This document shows positions 1 to 8,925 of a stretch of DNA of 64,000 nucleotides, one piece after another; position 1 is the stretch's first letter, and the number at the start of each line of letters is the position of its first letter. The position numbers were made by a program, and so were the translations under genes. A model generated the notes under the pieces. It searched no databases. It saw only the letters and a program-made list of their open reading frames with translations, and was not told where the DNA came from. Origin of the DNA: JBBIQV01 sp964555285. Lineage in GTDB: Bacteria > Nitrospirota > Nitrospiria > Nitrospirales > Nitrospiraceae. Location of the stretch: assembly GCA_964555285.1 (NCBI GenBank), contig CAZKRM010000006.1:62001-126000 (forward strand), written 5' to 3'.

Positions 1-836
1 GTGAGCTGTCCGACCGAGAGCAACCAGCCGGCGGTGGCGATCAAGCCGCTGTGGCCCAAGGCTTGAAACCCGACCGAGGTCAGGAACTGGCGAATCAGAA
101 TGGTGAATCGGGCGCGGCGGGCGGCCACATAGGAATTGACGAGGGCGTCGGTCTTGTCGATCAGCAACGGCTGGCTGTCGGTGGACTTGAAATGGAGGAG
201 GTTGTAGGAGATCTCCTGTAGCCAATGCAGCGTGTCGTACTTGGCGTGCGACATGGTGATGGTCGCTTTCAAGCCGCCGTGACTCATGAGAAAGAACACC
301 ACGTTGAAGCCTGCCAGCAGCAAGGCGTTGAACAGCAAGAAGTAGGGATGATAGAAGACCAGGATGGTCATCCCGACCGCGCCGCCCACGATGACGTTGA
401 TCATGTCCACGAGCAGCACGGACAGGGCCCGCTGCATGAGGACCGTCTCGAAGAAATAGTTCGCGTAACGCGGCTTGAATCCCTGGAACCGCAGATGCGG
501 CATCTGTTGCGCCATGGCGATGGCCACGCGCGCGAAAATCCGCCGCTCCAGGATTTCCACGGCATAGTACTGGAGCGCGCGGAAGGCGCCGACGAACAAC
601 AGGCCGAAGACCATGACCGCCGCGAGCGTGACGATCGTGATGGGCTGAATGGCGAAGGCGAAGGTGTTGACGAGTTCTTGGACCGTCAACGGGACGATCA
701 GCGAGAAGAGCCCGATCGCCAGCGAGTAGGACAGGATCAGGCCAAGGACGCGCTTTTCCAGACGCAACAGAAGGCCGATGTGGCCGATGATCGTCTGGAA
801 CGTGTTGGTCGGCGCGTCAGGGTGGTTCGACTGCAT
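1..836 (-). CDS. ABC exporter, transmembrane part (partial, runs off left edge)
   Basis: The minus-strand frame opens with ATG at 836 (MQSNHPDAPTNTF...) and stays open for 278 codons to the window edge, so the C-terminus and any nucleotide-binding domain lie outside. About 25 soluble residues precede hydrophobic stretches (LILSYSLAIGLFSLIVPLTV, then VTLAAVMVFGLLFVGAF, and two more near residues 145-190). This layout fits the membrane domain of a type I secretion or peptidase-type ABC exporter. It is the third gene after the HlyD and TolC genes on the same strand, with 155 nt between, so it probably energises the same export machine. A GGAAGG run sits very close to the ATG, so the exact start is uncertain. 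The substrate is unknown. Confidence 0.75.
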   Translation of the reverse strand, partial: MQSNHPDAPTNTFQTIIGHIGLLLRLEKRVLGLILSYSLAIGLFSLIVPLTVQELVNTFAFAIQPITIVTLAAVMVFGLLFVGAFRALQYYAVEILERRIFARVAIAMAQQMPHLRFQGFKPRYANYFFETVLMQRALSVLLVDMINVIVGGAVGMTILVFYHPYFLLFNALLLAGFNVVFFLMSHGGLKATITMSHAKYDTLHWLQEISYNLLHFKSTDSQPLLIDKTDALVNSYVAARRARFTILIRQFLTSVGFQALGHSGLIATAGWLLSVGQL

Positions 837-991
837 GCTCCTTCCACGACCAATGGAATCGGCTTCGGCGTCCGACGAGACTGCCGGTCGATTCCGCAAG
901 GCACGGCGCCCGGAGCGAGAACACCCCTTTGGGCGAACGAAACTCTGTCACCCTATCAAACGCGGTTTGAAAAAGCCACTCGTTCGCCGGG

Positions 992-2473
992 TTAGTCACG
1001 GGCCCGATACGTCACCGGGACGACCGACGGCAACGTCTTCGCCCAGGCGCCGATCGCCCATTGATACAGCGCGAGCGATTTCTGGTAATCGGCCTTCGCA
1101 CGGATCAGCTGGTTTTCCGAGTCCACGGAATTGCGCTCGCGAAGGTTCACGAAGAGCACACTCGTCGCTCCCATCGTGAAGCGGAACCGTTCCCCTTCCT
1201 CGAGAGTCTTGGCTAAACGAAGCGATTCAGCCGCCACCGCCACCCGTTCTTTCGCTCGCTCGATGGCGGACAGGGCGTTATCCACGTCCACGATCACTTG
1301 TTGTTCACGGAACTTCTGTGTGAGAACGAACCGGTCGGCTTTCCCTTGCGCTTCCAGCACCTCGCCGCGGCTCTTGCGTTGCAGGATCGGAATTCTGAGC
1401 TCCAGGCCGAACCGATAGCCCAGGCCGAGGACGAATTTTTCAGGTGCGCGGGCAGGGGCTGCCTCGGCATCGAGGCTCGGCAAGAGGTTGTTTTTGGCCA
1501 GCTCGAGGTCGATGTTGTTGAGTTTGGCTTCGATGCCGACTTCACGGACTTCCGGCCGATCGGACTTCGCCTGGAGTTTATGCGACTGAATGATCTCCGG
1601 GTCGGGCACCGTGAGCTGGGACGGAAACTCCGGCGCTCGTTCGAGCGGCGGGGTCATCGGAGCGTTCCGCTCCCACAGGAACATGGATAGTTTGTATTGT
1701 TCTTGTTCGATCAGCCGCTGGGCCGCAATCAAGACTTCTTTTCTCCGTTGCACCTCCTGCCCGGCTTCCACGACATCGAGCGGCGCCACGGCGCCGGCCT
1801 TGGCGCGCCCCTCGACCTGCTTGAACCGATCTTCCGCGACCGTTAACGCTCGCCGCTGGATGTCCGTCAACTTCACGGCGAAGACCCAATCCCAGAACTG
1901 CGTAGCCGCGGCCAGGAACAAGTCCTGCCGCGTTTGTGCGATCCTGATTTCGGCTCGGGGATCCGCGAGCTGAGACCGCTGCAACTCGGCGTTCTCCGGA
2001 TTCATCATGAGGCCTCTCAGGAGCGGGAAGAATCCGCCCAGGATGACCTGCTGGTTGCCGCCGCCGAATGATAGGTCGGGGATTTTCGCATCCCCGATGG
2101 CCTGACGGACGCCGGCGCTGCCCCGAAAACCCCAGGGATGTTTTGCTTCGACCAGCGTATCGTTGAAGCCGACGGTCTGCGTGCCGAATTTATCTTTCGA
2201 GATAAATCGCTCGATCTCGGTGTCGTTGATCACCGTGGGCTCGAACGCGCCTAAGGCCTTCAGCATGGTTCCGCGGGCCACGACCTTTTCGGTTCCGGCT
2301 CCCATCAGTAGCGGATGAGAGCGGTCGATCCAAGCCAGGACCTCTTCGACGGTCAAGGGAATGGGCGGCAACGGCTTGGTTTTCGCGCTCTCTGCCGCGA
2401 GCGCCTGCGTATTCCAGACAGCCGCGCAGCACACGAGAGCCGCGCACACGAACACCGACATCCATCGCAGCAT
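992..2473 (-). CDS. TolC-family outer membrane efflux protein
   Basis: Outer-membrane channel of an export system. I chose the ATG at 2473 over an upstream in-frame start at 2578 because AAGGAG lies 8 nt before it and the next residues form a Sec signal peptide (MLRWMSVFVCAALVCCAAV, ending near ALAAES). The 493-residue product has the usual TolC length, with two long helical repeats rich in Ala, Glu, Arg and Gln (for example TVAEDRFKQVEGRAKAGAVA and its C-terminal counterpart LAKTLEEGERFRFTMGATSV). It sits between the HlyD-type adaptor gene and the ABC gene, so the three probably form one tripartite pump. Family assignment is firm; the substrate is not known. Confidence 0.88.
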   Translation of the reverse strand: MLRWMSVFVCAALVCCAAVWNTQALAAESAKTKPLPPIPLTVEEVLAWIDRSHPLLMGAGTEKVVARGTMLKALGAFEPTVINDTEIERFISKDKFGTQTVGFNDTLVEAKHPWGFRGSAGVRQAIGDAKIPDLSFGGGNQQVILGGFFPLLRGLMMNPENAELQRSQLADPRAEIRIAQTRQDLFLAAATQFWDWVFAVKLTDIQRRALTVAEDRFKQVEGRAKAGAVAPLDVVEAGQEVQRRKEVLIAAQRLIEQEQYKLSMFLWERNAPMTPPLERAPEFPSQLTVPDPEIIQSHKLQAKSDRPEVREVGIEAKLNNIDLELAKNNLLPSLDAEAAPARAPEKFVLGLGYRFGLELRIPILQRKSRGEVLEAQGKADRFVLTQKFREQQVIVDVDNALSAIERAKERVAVAAESLRLAKTLEEGERFRFTMGATSVLFVNLRERNSVDSENQLIRAKADYQKSLALYQWAIGAWAKTLPSVVPVTYRARD

Positions 2474-2595
2474 GGCACAGGCTCCTTTCTGGTGGCGGTT
2501 CAGCCAACAAGGCGGACTTTTCCACTGGTATGGGTTCACGTGAGTCGGTTGGAGTATGAACTGGGCGTTGCTGACCAAGATCGCCAGCCGTGCGA

Positions 2596-4032
2596 CTACT
2601 TGGCCCCTCGGCCGGCCTTCGGCAAGAGGGTATCGATCAGGCTGGGTGGCCGTTCCTGGTAGTCAGGCGGGAAGAGGTTGAACCGGCGCCAGAGCTCGTA
2701 CCAGAGAGGCACCCGGTTCAGGATCACCCACCCCATGGCTTTGGTCCCTTGCCGGACGTGCGTCTGCTCGGGCCACGGCCGTTCCTCTGGATCGGGGACC
2801 ACCCAAAAACGGAAGTTCCCTTTCCCGTCATCGACCTGGTCGATGACCTTGATCAGGCCGCCGTACGTGCCGGCCATCATTTCAGGCCAGGCCGGCAGGG
2901 GAATCGCCGGGATGCCGTAGAAGAGAATGCGGACCTTCCGTCCGACGTTCAGCAGTGGGGCGTCGAGGCCGTCCGCCATCATCTCGATCGCCTTATCGGC
3001 GCTGGCGGGCGAGATGCGGACGATCTTATCGCCTGGCCGTACCGTCTCACCGGCGCCGGCCTCGGCCATCTTAACGACCGTGCCGTCGATGGGGGCCAGG
3101 ATGCGGCTTGCGACACGCCGCTGAGTTGCGTTGGAAAGACGGAGCGACACATCGGCCACCTGGTCCGTTGCCTTGGCAGCATCTGCGATTGACGCGTCCC
3201 GCGCCGCCTCGGCATCCAACAGACGTTGCAGGACTTCTGCGCTGATCTGGTCGCGTCCAAAGCTTAAGGCCTTCATGCCCTGCTCAGCGGCGCGCAGATG
3301 TGCTATGGCACCCTGTAGATCGGCTTTGGTGGCGATGGCGGACTGGATCGTCAATTCCAGTTCACGCTGAGAGACCAGGCCTTGTTCCGCAAGCTGCTTG
3401 TGCCGGTCCACGTTCAACTCAGCCGTGTCGACTGCGATCGTGACCGCGTACACCTTCTGTCGCGCTTCACGAACTTTGTTCTCGGCTTCGACCACCCTGG
3501 CTTCAGCGGATGGCACGGCGGCCTTCACTAGGTTTTGCATTTCTTTGATGCGTTTGTCTAACTGGTCGGCTCGCTCCAACGCGGCCTTCCGCGTGTCTTC
3601 GAGCGCCTTTCTTCGTTGTTCGAGGAGGCCCAGAAGGTCCGGCGCCATGAAGCTGGGATCCACGTCCTCCAACTCGAGGATCAGGTCTCCTTGCTTCACC
3701 CGGACACCCTCGAAGACGTGCCACTTCTTAATGCGGGCGGCGATTTGAGATTCGACGTCTTGTGGCCGCTCATAGGGGGTGTAGGCAGAGAGTTGGCCGG
3801 TGACGGTGATGGTTTGGGTCCAGGGCACGAAGGCGATAATAAGCAGGAAGAGGACGACGAGCTTGAGGGCGAGGCGAGAAGAAAACCGAAGCCGGTCGGG
3901 GATTTGAACCGCTTCCCACGATTGGAGTTTGCTGGTCGTGGCAAGATCGTCCACGGCGATCTCGTCCAACCCGGTCGGCTGGGTGACCAATGCCTTGAAC
4001 TTCGACGTGAGGTTGTTTCCGACGCGCTGCAT
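2596..4032 (-). CDS. HlyD-family membrane fusion (periplasmic adaptor) protein
   Basis: Adaptor linking an inner-membrane ABC exporter to TolC. The start at 4032 has GGAG 5 nt upstream; a GTG at 4068 is possible but lacks a ribosome site. Residues about 54-71 (LALKLVVLFLLIIAFVPW) form the single inner-membrane anchor. A biotinyl-lipoyl-like half (RIKKWHVFEGVRVKQGDLIL), a long alpha-helical hairpin (about 120-310) and the second lipoyl half with the beta-barrel (ILAPIDGTVVKMAEAGAGET) follow. Length of 478 residues is typical for the HlyD/EmrA group. It is the first gene of the set, and purE is transcribed divergently from the other side. Confidence 0.87.
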   Translation of the reverse strand: MQRVGNNLTSKFKALVTQPTGLDEIAVDDLATTSKLQSWEAVQIPDRLRFSSRLALKLVVLFLLIIAFVPWTQTITVTGQLSAYTPYERPQDVESQIAARIKKWHVFEGVRVKQGDLILELEDVDPSFMAPDLLGLLEQRRKALEDTRKAALERADQLDKRIKEMQNLVKAAVPSAEARVVEAENKVREARQKVYAVTIAVDTAELNVDRHKQLAEQGLVSQRELELTIQSAIATKADLQGAIAHLRAAEQGMKALSFGRDQISAEVLQRLLDAEAARDASIADAAKATDQVADVSLRLSNATQRRVASRILAPIDGTVVKMAEAGAGETVRPGDKIVRISPASADKAIEMMADGLDAPLLNVGRKVRILFYGIPAIPLPAWPEMMAGTYGGLIKVIDQVDDGKGNFRFWVVPDPEERPWPEQTHVRQGTKAMGWVILNRVPLWYELWRRFNLFPPDYQERPPSLIDTLLPKAGRGAK

Positions 4033-4182
4033 CCCTGCTCCAGACGCGCTTTCGTGCGGACCCTGCACGCGTCATCATAGAGGAATCAGCGGTGGCCGGT
4101 CAAATCAAGGTGGAAATCGGTCTACGTCGGGAGGCAGTTCGGACGCGGCCAGGAGACCTTGACCCCCTGCCGGAGAACCGCT

Positions 4183-4803
4183 ATGGTGAACGCGCCGGTT
4201 GCGCCGGATCATCGGCACACACCGATCTTCTTGAGCAGAGCGGTCTCACAACAGATCCGACACATGGCTTCACGAAGCGGTTCCCCTCTGGTTGGCGTGC
4301 TGGGAGGCAGCAAGTCGGACTTTCCCGTTTTGGAAAAGGCCGTGGCCATCTTGGATGCGCTCGGCATCCCCACTGAGTTGTTGGTGGTCTCTGCACACCG
4401 CACGCCGGACCGCCTCTTCGCGTATGCCGAGCAGGCAGAAGGCCGAGGGATCGAGGTAATTATTGCAGGCGCCGGTGGCGCCGCGCACCTGCCGGGCATG
4501 CTCGCCGCGAAGACGCATCTTCCCGTCATTGGGGTGCCCATTCCGACGGAAAACCTGCGAGGCCTGGACTCGCTGCTGTCCATCGTGCAAATGCCGCGCG
4601 GCATTCCTGTGGCGACCGTCGCTATCGGGGGAGCGGAGAATGCAGGCTTGCTCGCGGCCCAGATTCTGGCAGGCCGCTATCCCGCCGTTCGGGAGCGACT
4701 GAAGCAGTTCCGAGCCGATCAGACCAGGGCCGTGCTCGAATCGCAACCGTCCCACCCTGTCCCGCAACCGACCAAGAAAAAGATACGTAAGAGCACATCG
4801 TGA
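4183..4803 (+). CDS. purE: N5-carboxyaminoimidazole ribonucleotide mutase PurE
   Basis: Cytoplasmic purine biosynthesis enzyme that converts N5-CAIR to CAIR. The class I signature is clear: GGSKSDFPVLEKA, SAHRTPDR, AGAGGAAHLPGMLAAKT, then GVPIPTENLRGLDSLLSIVQ and MPRGIPVATVAIGGAENAGL. I chose the ATG at 4183 because GGAG lies 7 nt upstream. The conserved fold begins later, and an ATG at 4264 would give the more usual length of about 170 residues but has no good ribosome site. The last 30 residues are a basic, Pro-rich tail not typical of the family. The stop overlaps the GTG start of purK, so the two are translationally coupled. Confidence 0.93.
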   Translation: MVNAPVAPDHRHTPIFLSRAVSQQIRHMASRSGSPLVGVLGGSKSDFPVLEKAVAILDALGIPTELLVVSAHRTPDRLFAYAEQAEGRGIEVIIAGAGGAAHLPGMLAAKTHLPVIGVPIPTENLRGLDSLLSIVQMPRGIPVATVAIGGAENAGLLAAQILAGRYPAVRERLKQFRADQTRAVLESQPSHPVPQPTKKKIRKSTS

Positions 4804-5972
4804 CCGCCTTACCCATTGAACCTGGTGCCACTCTCGGTGTGCTGGGCGGCGGTCAGCTGGGCGCGATGTTTGCGATGGCCGGCCAGCGCGTAGGCTATAA
4901 GATCGCGGTCTGGGATCCTGACGGCGAGGCGCCGGCCCACCGCGTGGCCGATGTGTCTGTTGCGGCTCCCTTCGACGATCTCGGAACCCTCGCTCAGTTT
5001 TCCACACAGGTCCACGCAGTCACCTACGAATGGGAAAACGTCCCGGCCACGTTGTGTGACTCGTTGGAGCGCAGCCTTCCTGTTCGGCCGGGTGCCCGCG
5101 TGTTGCGCCTCCTGCAAGATCGACTGGAGCAAAAGGGATTTCTTGCCTCTCGAGGATTTCCGGTGCCGCCGTTCCGGGCCATGTCCTCGCCGAGTGAATT
5201 GACGCTGGCCGAGCAGGTGGGATTCCCCTGCATCTGTAAGACCGCGATAGCCGGCTATGACGGCAAGGGGCAATGGCAGATGGCCGGTCGTGACGACATA
5301 CCACGTGTGCAGCAGCAGCTCGGCCACATTGTGGGAGCGAGTGCCCGCTGGATCGTCGAATCGTTTCTTCGCTTCGAGCGAGAACTCTCGGTCCTTGTTG
5401 TTCGGGGGAGCGATGGCGAATGCCGAGTCTACCCGGTGGTAGAGAACGTGCACGAGAACGGGATCCTCCGCCTGTCCCAGGTGCCGGCGTCCATCTCAGT
5501 TTCCGTCGCGGAGAAGGCCACGACATTGGCTCGCCAGGTGGTCATGGCGCTGGAGGGTGTCGGCGTCTTCTGCATCGAACTGTTTGTGATGCCGGACGGA
5601 GCGCTGTTCATCAATGAGGTGGCGCCGCGTCCCCACAACTCGGGCCATTACACGCTGGATGCCTGTTCCGTGTCGCAGTTCGAGCAACAGGTCCGTGCTC
5701 TCTGCGGTCTTCCGCTCGGAGAAGCGCGCTTGCTGACGCCGGCGGTCATGGTGAATCTCATCGGCGACGAAGTGACCAGCGCGCGAACAGGCCAAGGTGG
5801 ACTGGCGCTGTTCGGGACACCAGGCGCCGCACTTCATCTTTATGGAAAACGAATTGTCCGCCCTGGCCGAAAAATGGGGCATGTGACGTTCATGGCCGAC
5901 AAGGTGGAGTCGGCTCGTGACCAGGCGATTCGATTCCAGGACACCTTCTTGAAAAAGACGTCGATTCAATAA
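4800..5972 (+). CDS. purK: N5-carboxyaminoimidazole ribonucleotide synthase PurK
   Basis: ATP-grasp enzyme that carboxylates AIR with bicarbonate to give N5-CAIR, the substrate of PurE. The N-terminal Rossmann-like start GVLGGGQLGAMFAMAG, the central CKTAIAGYDGKGQW loop and the ATP-grasp metal site (FINEVAPRPHNSGHYT) are all present. Its 390 residues match the family. It starts with GTG overlapping the purE stop codon by 4 nt (GTGA), a typical purEK operon. About 340 nt without a gene follow. Confidence 0.95.
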   Translation: MTALPIEPGATLGVLGGGQLGAMFAMAGQRVGYKIAVWDPDGEAPAHRVADVSVAAPFDDLGTLAQFSTQVHAVTYEWENVPATLCDSLERSLPVRPGARVLRLLQDRLEQKGFLASRGFPVPPFRAMSSPSELTLAEQVGFPCICKTAIAGYDGKGQWQMAGRDDIPRVQQQLGHIVGASARWIVESFLRFERELSVLVVRGSDGECRVYPVVENVHENGILRLSQVPASISVSVAEKATTLARQVVMALEGVGVFCIELFVMPDGALFINEVAPRPHNSGHYTLDACSVSQFEQQVRALCGLPLGEARLLTPAVMVNLIGDEVTSARTGQGGLALFGTPGAALHLYGKRIVRPGRKMGHVTFMADKVESARDQAIRFQDTFLKKTSIQ

Positions 5973-6312
5973 CCACGCAGGCCGGAACCTGTTCCCCAAT
6001 CACCGCCGGGGTTCGTCCTCCTCCCGACTCGGCCGAGAAGTTCTTCCCAGCCGATCGAAACCCTCGCGATCGCCCGTATGCCCCAGTCAGTCTGGATAGC
6101 CGAAGGCCGAGCATTCCTGTACGCTTTCCTGTCATCCCGTCCCTCTTCCCGGACCAGAGTCGTTCCATTTTGTGAACGGCTGAGGGGTCTGTGTTCCAAT
6201 ATGGGCCACGCTAGTGCCCATCCGAATCGGTTAATGTGAGAAGTCATGATGAGTTTTGAATGGGTATGGAACTTGCTAGTTCTTTACCGCTGGTGAACGC
6301 AATGGACCTACA
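5973..6312. other. 340-nt intergenic stretch
   Basis: No convincing coding frame or RNA gene is visible here. Two short inverted repeats stand near the downstream end: CGTTC/GAACG at 6161-6178 and TGGGC/GCCCA at 6202-6220. They may belong to the control region of the sensor kinase gene or be the tail of the purEK transcript. No T-tract follows either stem, so I do not call a terminator. Confidence 0.4.
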
Positions 6313-8169
6313 GTGAACAGCACAACTCCTACTGACGCTCCTGCCTGTTCCAATGCAGCCTCGGGTCTGGCTCGACTACTGAACGTTCCCCGGTCCCGTT
6401 ACCTCATCCTTCAGAGCCTCGTGTGGATTATTTTGTCCTACCAGCTGATCTATGGGGAAGGGTCGATCGTCAGCCGTCCTGTCAGCGAAGCCCTGGTTGC
6501 CGGGTTCATGCTGATGATTGTGGCCATTGCGATGCTTCCGAGAGTGGCGCTGGAATCGACGTGGTTGCCCGGCGCGCTCATCAGCGTAAACACGGTCGCG
6601 GTCACGGGGACGATCTATCTTTCCGGGAACGCCAGGAGCGAATTGTATTTCTCCTACTTTCTCCTGGTACTGATTGCGGGGTCTGCGCGGACACTGGGCC
6701 AGATACTCGGACTCTCGTGGATCCTCTGCGTCGGGTATGGCGCGTTGCTCTATGAAGGTGTCCTGGAGACCGGCGCGCTCTCCGTCGGACATCTGATGGG
6801 CATCCCAGTTCTCCTGGTGATGGCCGTGTTCTATGGGGTCACCTTGGAGAGCCTGACGCTGGAGCGGAGGCTGAAGACCAGTCTGCGCGGAGATGTCGAT
6901 GCGCTGCGAGAGACAGAGAAGGACTTACTCGCCACGCGCGAGCAACTGGAGTCTCGCGTGGCAGGACTGCGGCAGGATCTCTCGAACGCCACCACAACCA
7001 TCGAGGTGGGCGCCATCGAGCGGCAAAGCTTAGAACGGCAGCTCCGCGAAGCGCAGAAAATGGAGGCATTCGGCCGAATTGCGGGAGGGATCGCCAAGGA
7101 GTTCAGTCAATTGCTGACGGTGGTTGGGGGGCAGACCGGGCTCATCCTGTCGAAGCTTCAACCCAGCGATCCGCTCTATCAGCCGATCGAAGACACCTTC
7201 AGAGCGGGAGAGCGTGCCGCTACGCTCACTGCTCAACTCGTCTCGCTCACTCTTGCCGACAATCGTCCGTGCGAGCCGGTGCCGCTCCATCTGACTCTGT
7301 CGGAACTGCAGGGCTTGCTGCAGGGGCTTCTGCCCAGCCACGTCAACCTGCGTCTGGACCTCGACCCGAAGCCGGCGATGGTGTCTGCGGATCGCGAACA
7401 GATCGAACAGATACTGCTTCATCTGGTCATCAATGCGCGTGATGCCATGCCGAGCGGCGGACATCTGGCCGTTGAAACGAAGCAGGTCACACGCCAGTTG
7501 CCGTCGTCTGCCACAGGCACCACTACTCAGCCTGCTGCGATGGTGCGGCTCTCCGTCTCGGACACCGGACGCGGGATGACACCCGAGACCCAGGCGCGGA
7601 TGTTTGAGCCGTTCTTCTCCACGAAATCCACCAACGTGGGGCTGGGCCTCCCGACCGTCTATGGGATTGTGAAGCAGCTTGGCGGAACTCTGGAGGTGGA
7701 CAGCAAACCGGGGCACGGCACGACGATCCACATCTATCTGCCCCAGGCGGATTCGTCGGGTCGCGCGTTGCACGGTGGGGCTAATCGGGCCATGATGGCC
7801 AATGGGAATGAGACAGTGCTGTTCGTCGAGGAAGATGAAGTCCTCAGGAAACTCGCAGCCTCCGCACTCGCTCGCCACAAGTATCAGGTACTAGAAGCAG
7901 CCTCGCCCGTCGAAGCATTGCTGGTCGCCCAGCAGCACACGGGATCGATTCATATGGCCGTCAGTCAGCTGGTCATGCCGGAAATCAATGGGCACGAACT
8001 CGTCCAGCGGCTTGTGAGTCAACGCCCGGGCGTCAAAGCGATCTTCGTGTCCGGGTACTCGGACGAAGCCATGCTGCACCACCGCATTCGCCCCCGGTTT
8101 GTCCTCCAACGTCCCTACCATCAGGACGTCCTCCTGCAAAAGGTTCGAGATGTGCTCGATGCAGCCTGA
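6313..8169 (+). CDS. Membrane hybrid histidine kinase-like protein lacking phosphoacceptor residues
   Basis: Six hydrophobic segments span residues 30-175, a coiled coil covers about 180-250, followed by a HisKA-like helix, an ATPase domain and a C-terminal receiver. The ATPase boxes look intact (N box VINARDAMPSGG, G1 DTGRGM, F box FEPFFSTK, G2 NVGLGLPTVYGIV). At the H-box, where this subfamily normally reads GGIAHDFNNLL, the sequence is GGIAKEFSQLL, so Lys262 replaces the phosphoaccepting His. In the receiver the usual TDVVMP is SQLVMP, with Gln552 in place of the Asp, and the conserved Lys is Arg600. ATP binding may be kept while classical phosphotransfer cannot occur. The GTG start at 6313 has only a weak ribosome site. 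No partner regulator is adjacent. Confidence 0.88.
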   Translation: MNSTTPTDAPACSNAASGLARLLNVPRSRYLILQSLVWIILSYQLIYGEGSIVSRPVSEALVAGFMLMIVAIAMLPRVALESTWLPGALISVNTVAVTGTIYLSGNARSELYFSYFLLVLIAGSARTLGQILGLSWILCVGYGALLYEGVLETGALSVGHLMGIPVLLVMAVFYGVTLESLTLERRLKTSLRGDVDALRETEKDLLATREQLESRVAGLRQDLSNATTTIEVGAIERQSLERQLREAQKMEAFGRIAGGIAKEFSQLLTVVGGQTGLILSKLQPSDPLYQPIEDTFRAGERAATLTAQLVSLTLADNRPCEPVPLHLTLSELQGLLQGLLPSHVNLRLDLDPKPAMVSADREQIEQILLHLVINARDAMPSGGHLAVETKQVTRQLPSSATGTTTQPAAMVRLSVSDTGRGMTPETQARMFEPFFSTKSTNVGLGLPTVYGIVKQLGGTLEVDSKPGHGTTIHIYLPQADSSGRALHGGANRAMMANGNETVLFVEEDEVLRKLAASALARHKYQVLEAASPVEALLVAQQHTGSIHMAVSQLVMPEINGHELVQRLVSQRPGVKAIFVSGYSDEAMLHHRIRPRFVLQRPYHQDVLLQKVRDVLDAA

Positions 8170-8201
8170 CCGGTACGAAGGCTTCAGATGAAGGTGTCAC
8201 G

Positions 8202-8915
8202 TCACCGCCGCCGGCGGTATTGCGCAGGGGCAAAGAAGCGCACATCCGCTCGCTTGAAGAGGCCGATCAGCAGCATCCCTGCGATGAACCCGCCGATGTG
8301 AGCGAAGAAGGCGACCCCGCCCCCTCCCGTGTTCACGCTCATTCCCCCGCTCAGCAACTGCATCACGAACCACAGCCCCAGGACAATGGCAGCCGGGACA
8401 TACATCGTCCGCGAGGCGAAGCCCATAGGAATGAAGACGAGGACCTGCGCGCGCGGGAACAACAAGAGGTAGGCGCCCAGCACACCGGAAATGGCGCCGC
8501 TGGCGCCGACCATGGGAATCGTCGAGGAGGGATCGGTCAGCGCGTGACTCAGCGCTGCGAGGATGCCGCACGTGATATAGAAGATCGTGAACTTGGCATG
8601 TCCCATCACGTCTTCAATGTTGTTGCCGAAGATCCACAGGTACAGCATGTTGCCGATGAGATGCATCCAGCCGCCGTGCAGGAACATGCTTGTCAACAAG
8701 GTGGCATAGGCAGGGATGCCGACCGTCAACTCCGCCGGTGGTTCTGCACGGCCGAACACCAACGCAGGGATCGCGCCATATTGGAACACGAACGCTTGGC
8801 CTGGTTGTGATGGGAGCGTCGATTGGTAGAGAAAGACGAGTGCGCAGGACGCGATCAGGCCGACCGTGACAACGGGAGTGAGTTCAGTCGGGTTGTCATC
8901 GTGCAGGGGAATCAT
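8202..8915 (-). CDS. Rhomboid-family intramembrane serine protease
   Basis: Polytopic inner-membrane protease of 237 residues with about six transmembrane helices. Both catalytic residues are visible: Ser139 in GASGAISG and His206 in AHIGGF. The conserved HLIGN of helix 2 (85-89) and the L1-loop WMH upstream of it are also present. The C-terminus ends in a basic RRRR. It lies 10 nt after the DHH phosphoesterase gene on the same strand, so the two are probably co-transcribed. No substrate can be named from the context. Confidence 0.92.
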   Translation of the reverse strand: MIPLHDDNPTELTPVVTVGLIASCALVFLYQSTLPSQPGQAFVFQYGAIPALVFGRAEPPAELTVGIPAYATLLTSMFLHGGWMHLIGNMLYLWIFGNNIEDVMGHAKFTIFYITCGILAALSHALTDPSSTIPMVGASGAISGVLGAYLLLFPRAQVLVFIPMGFASRTMYVPAAIVLGLWFVMQLLSGGMSVNTGGGGVAFFAHIGGFIAGMLLIGLFKRADVRFFAPAQYRRRR

Positions 8916-8925
8916 CGAGCGGCGG

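Noticed and set aside
225..995. Long plus-strand open frame opposite the ABC exporter gene
   Set aside because: It is rich in Asp, Glu, His and Arg in the way of antisense frames in GC-rich DNA. The opposite strand encodes transmembrane helices of an ABC exporter.
2590..3192. 200-codon plus-strand frame opposite the HlyD gene
   Set aside because: No family features; the minus strand shows a membrane anchor, lipoyl halves and a coiled coil in a normal order.
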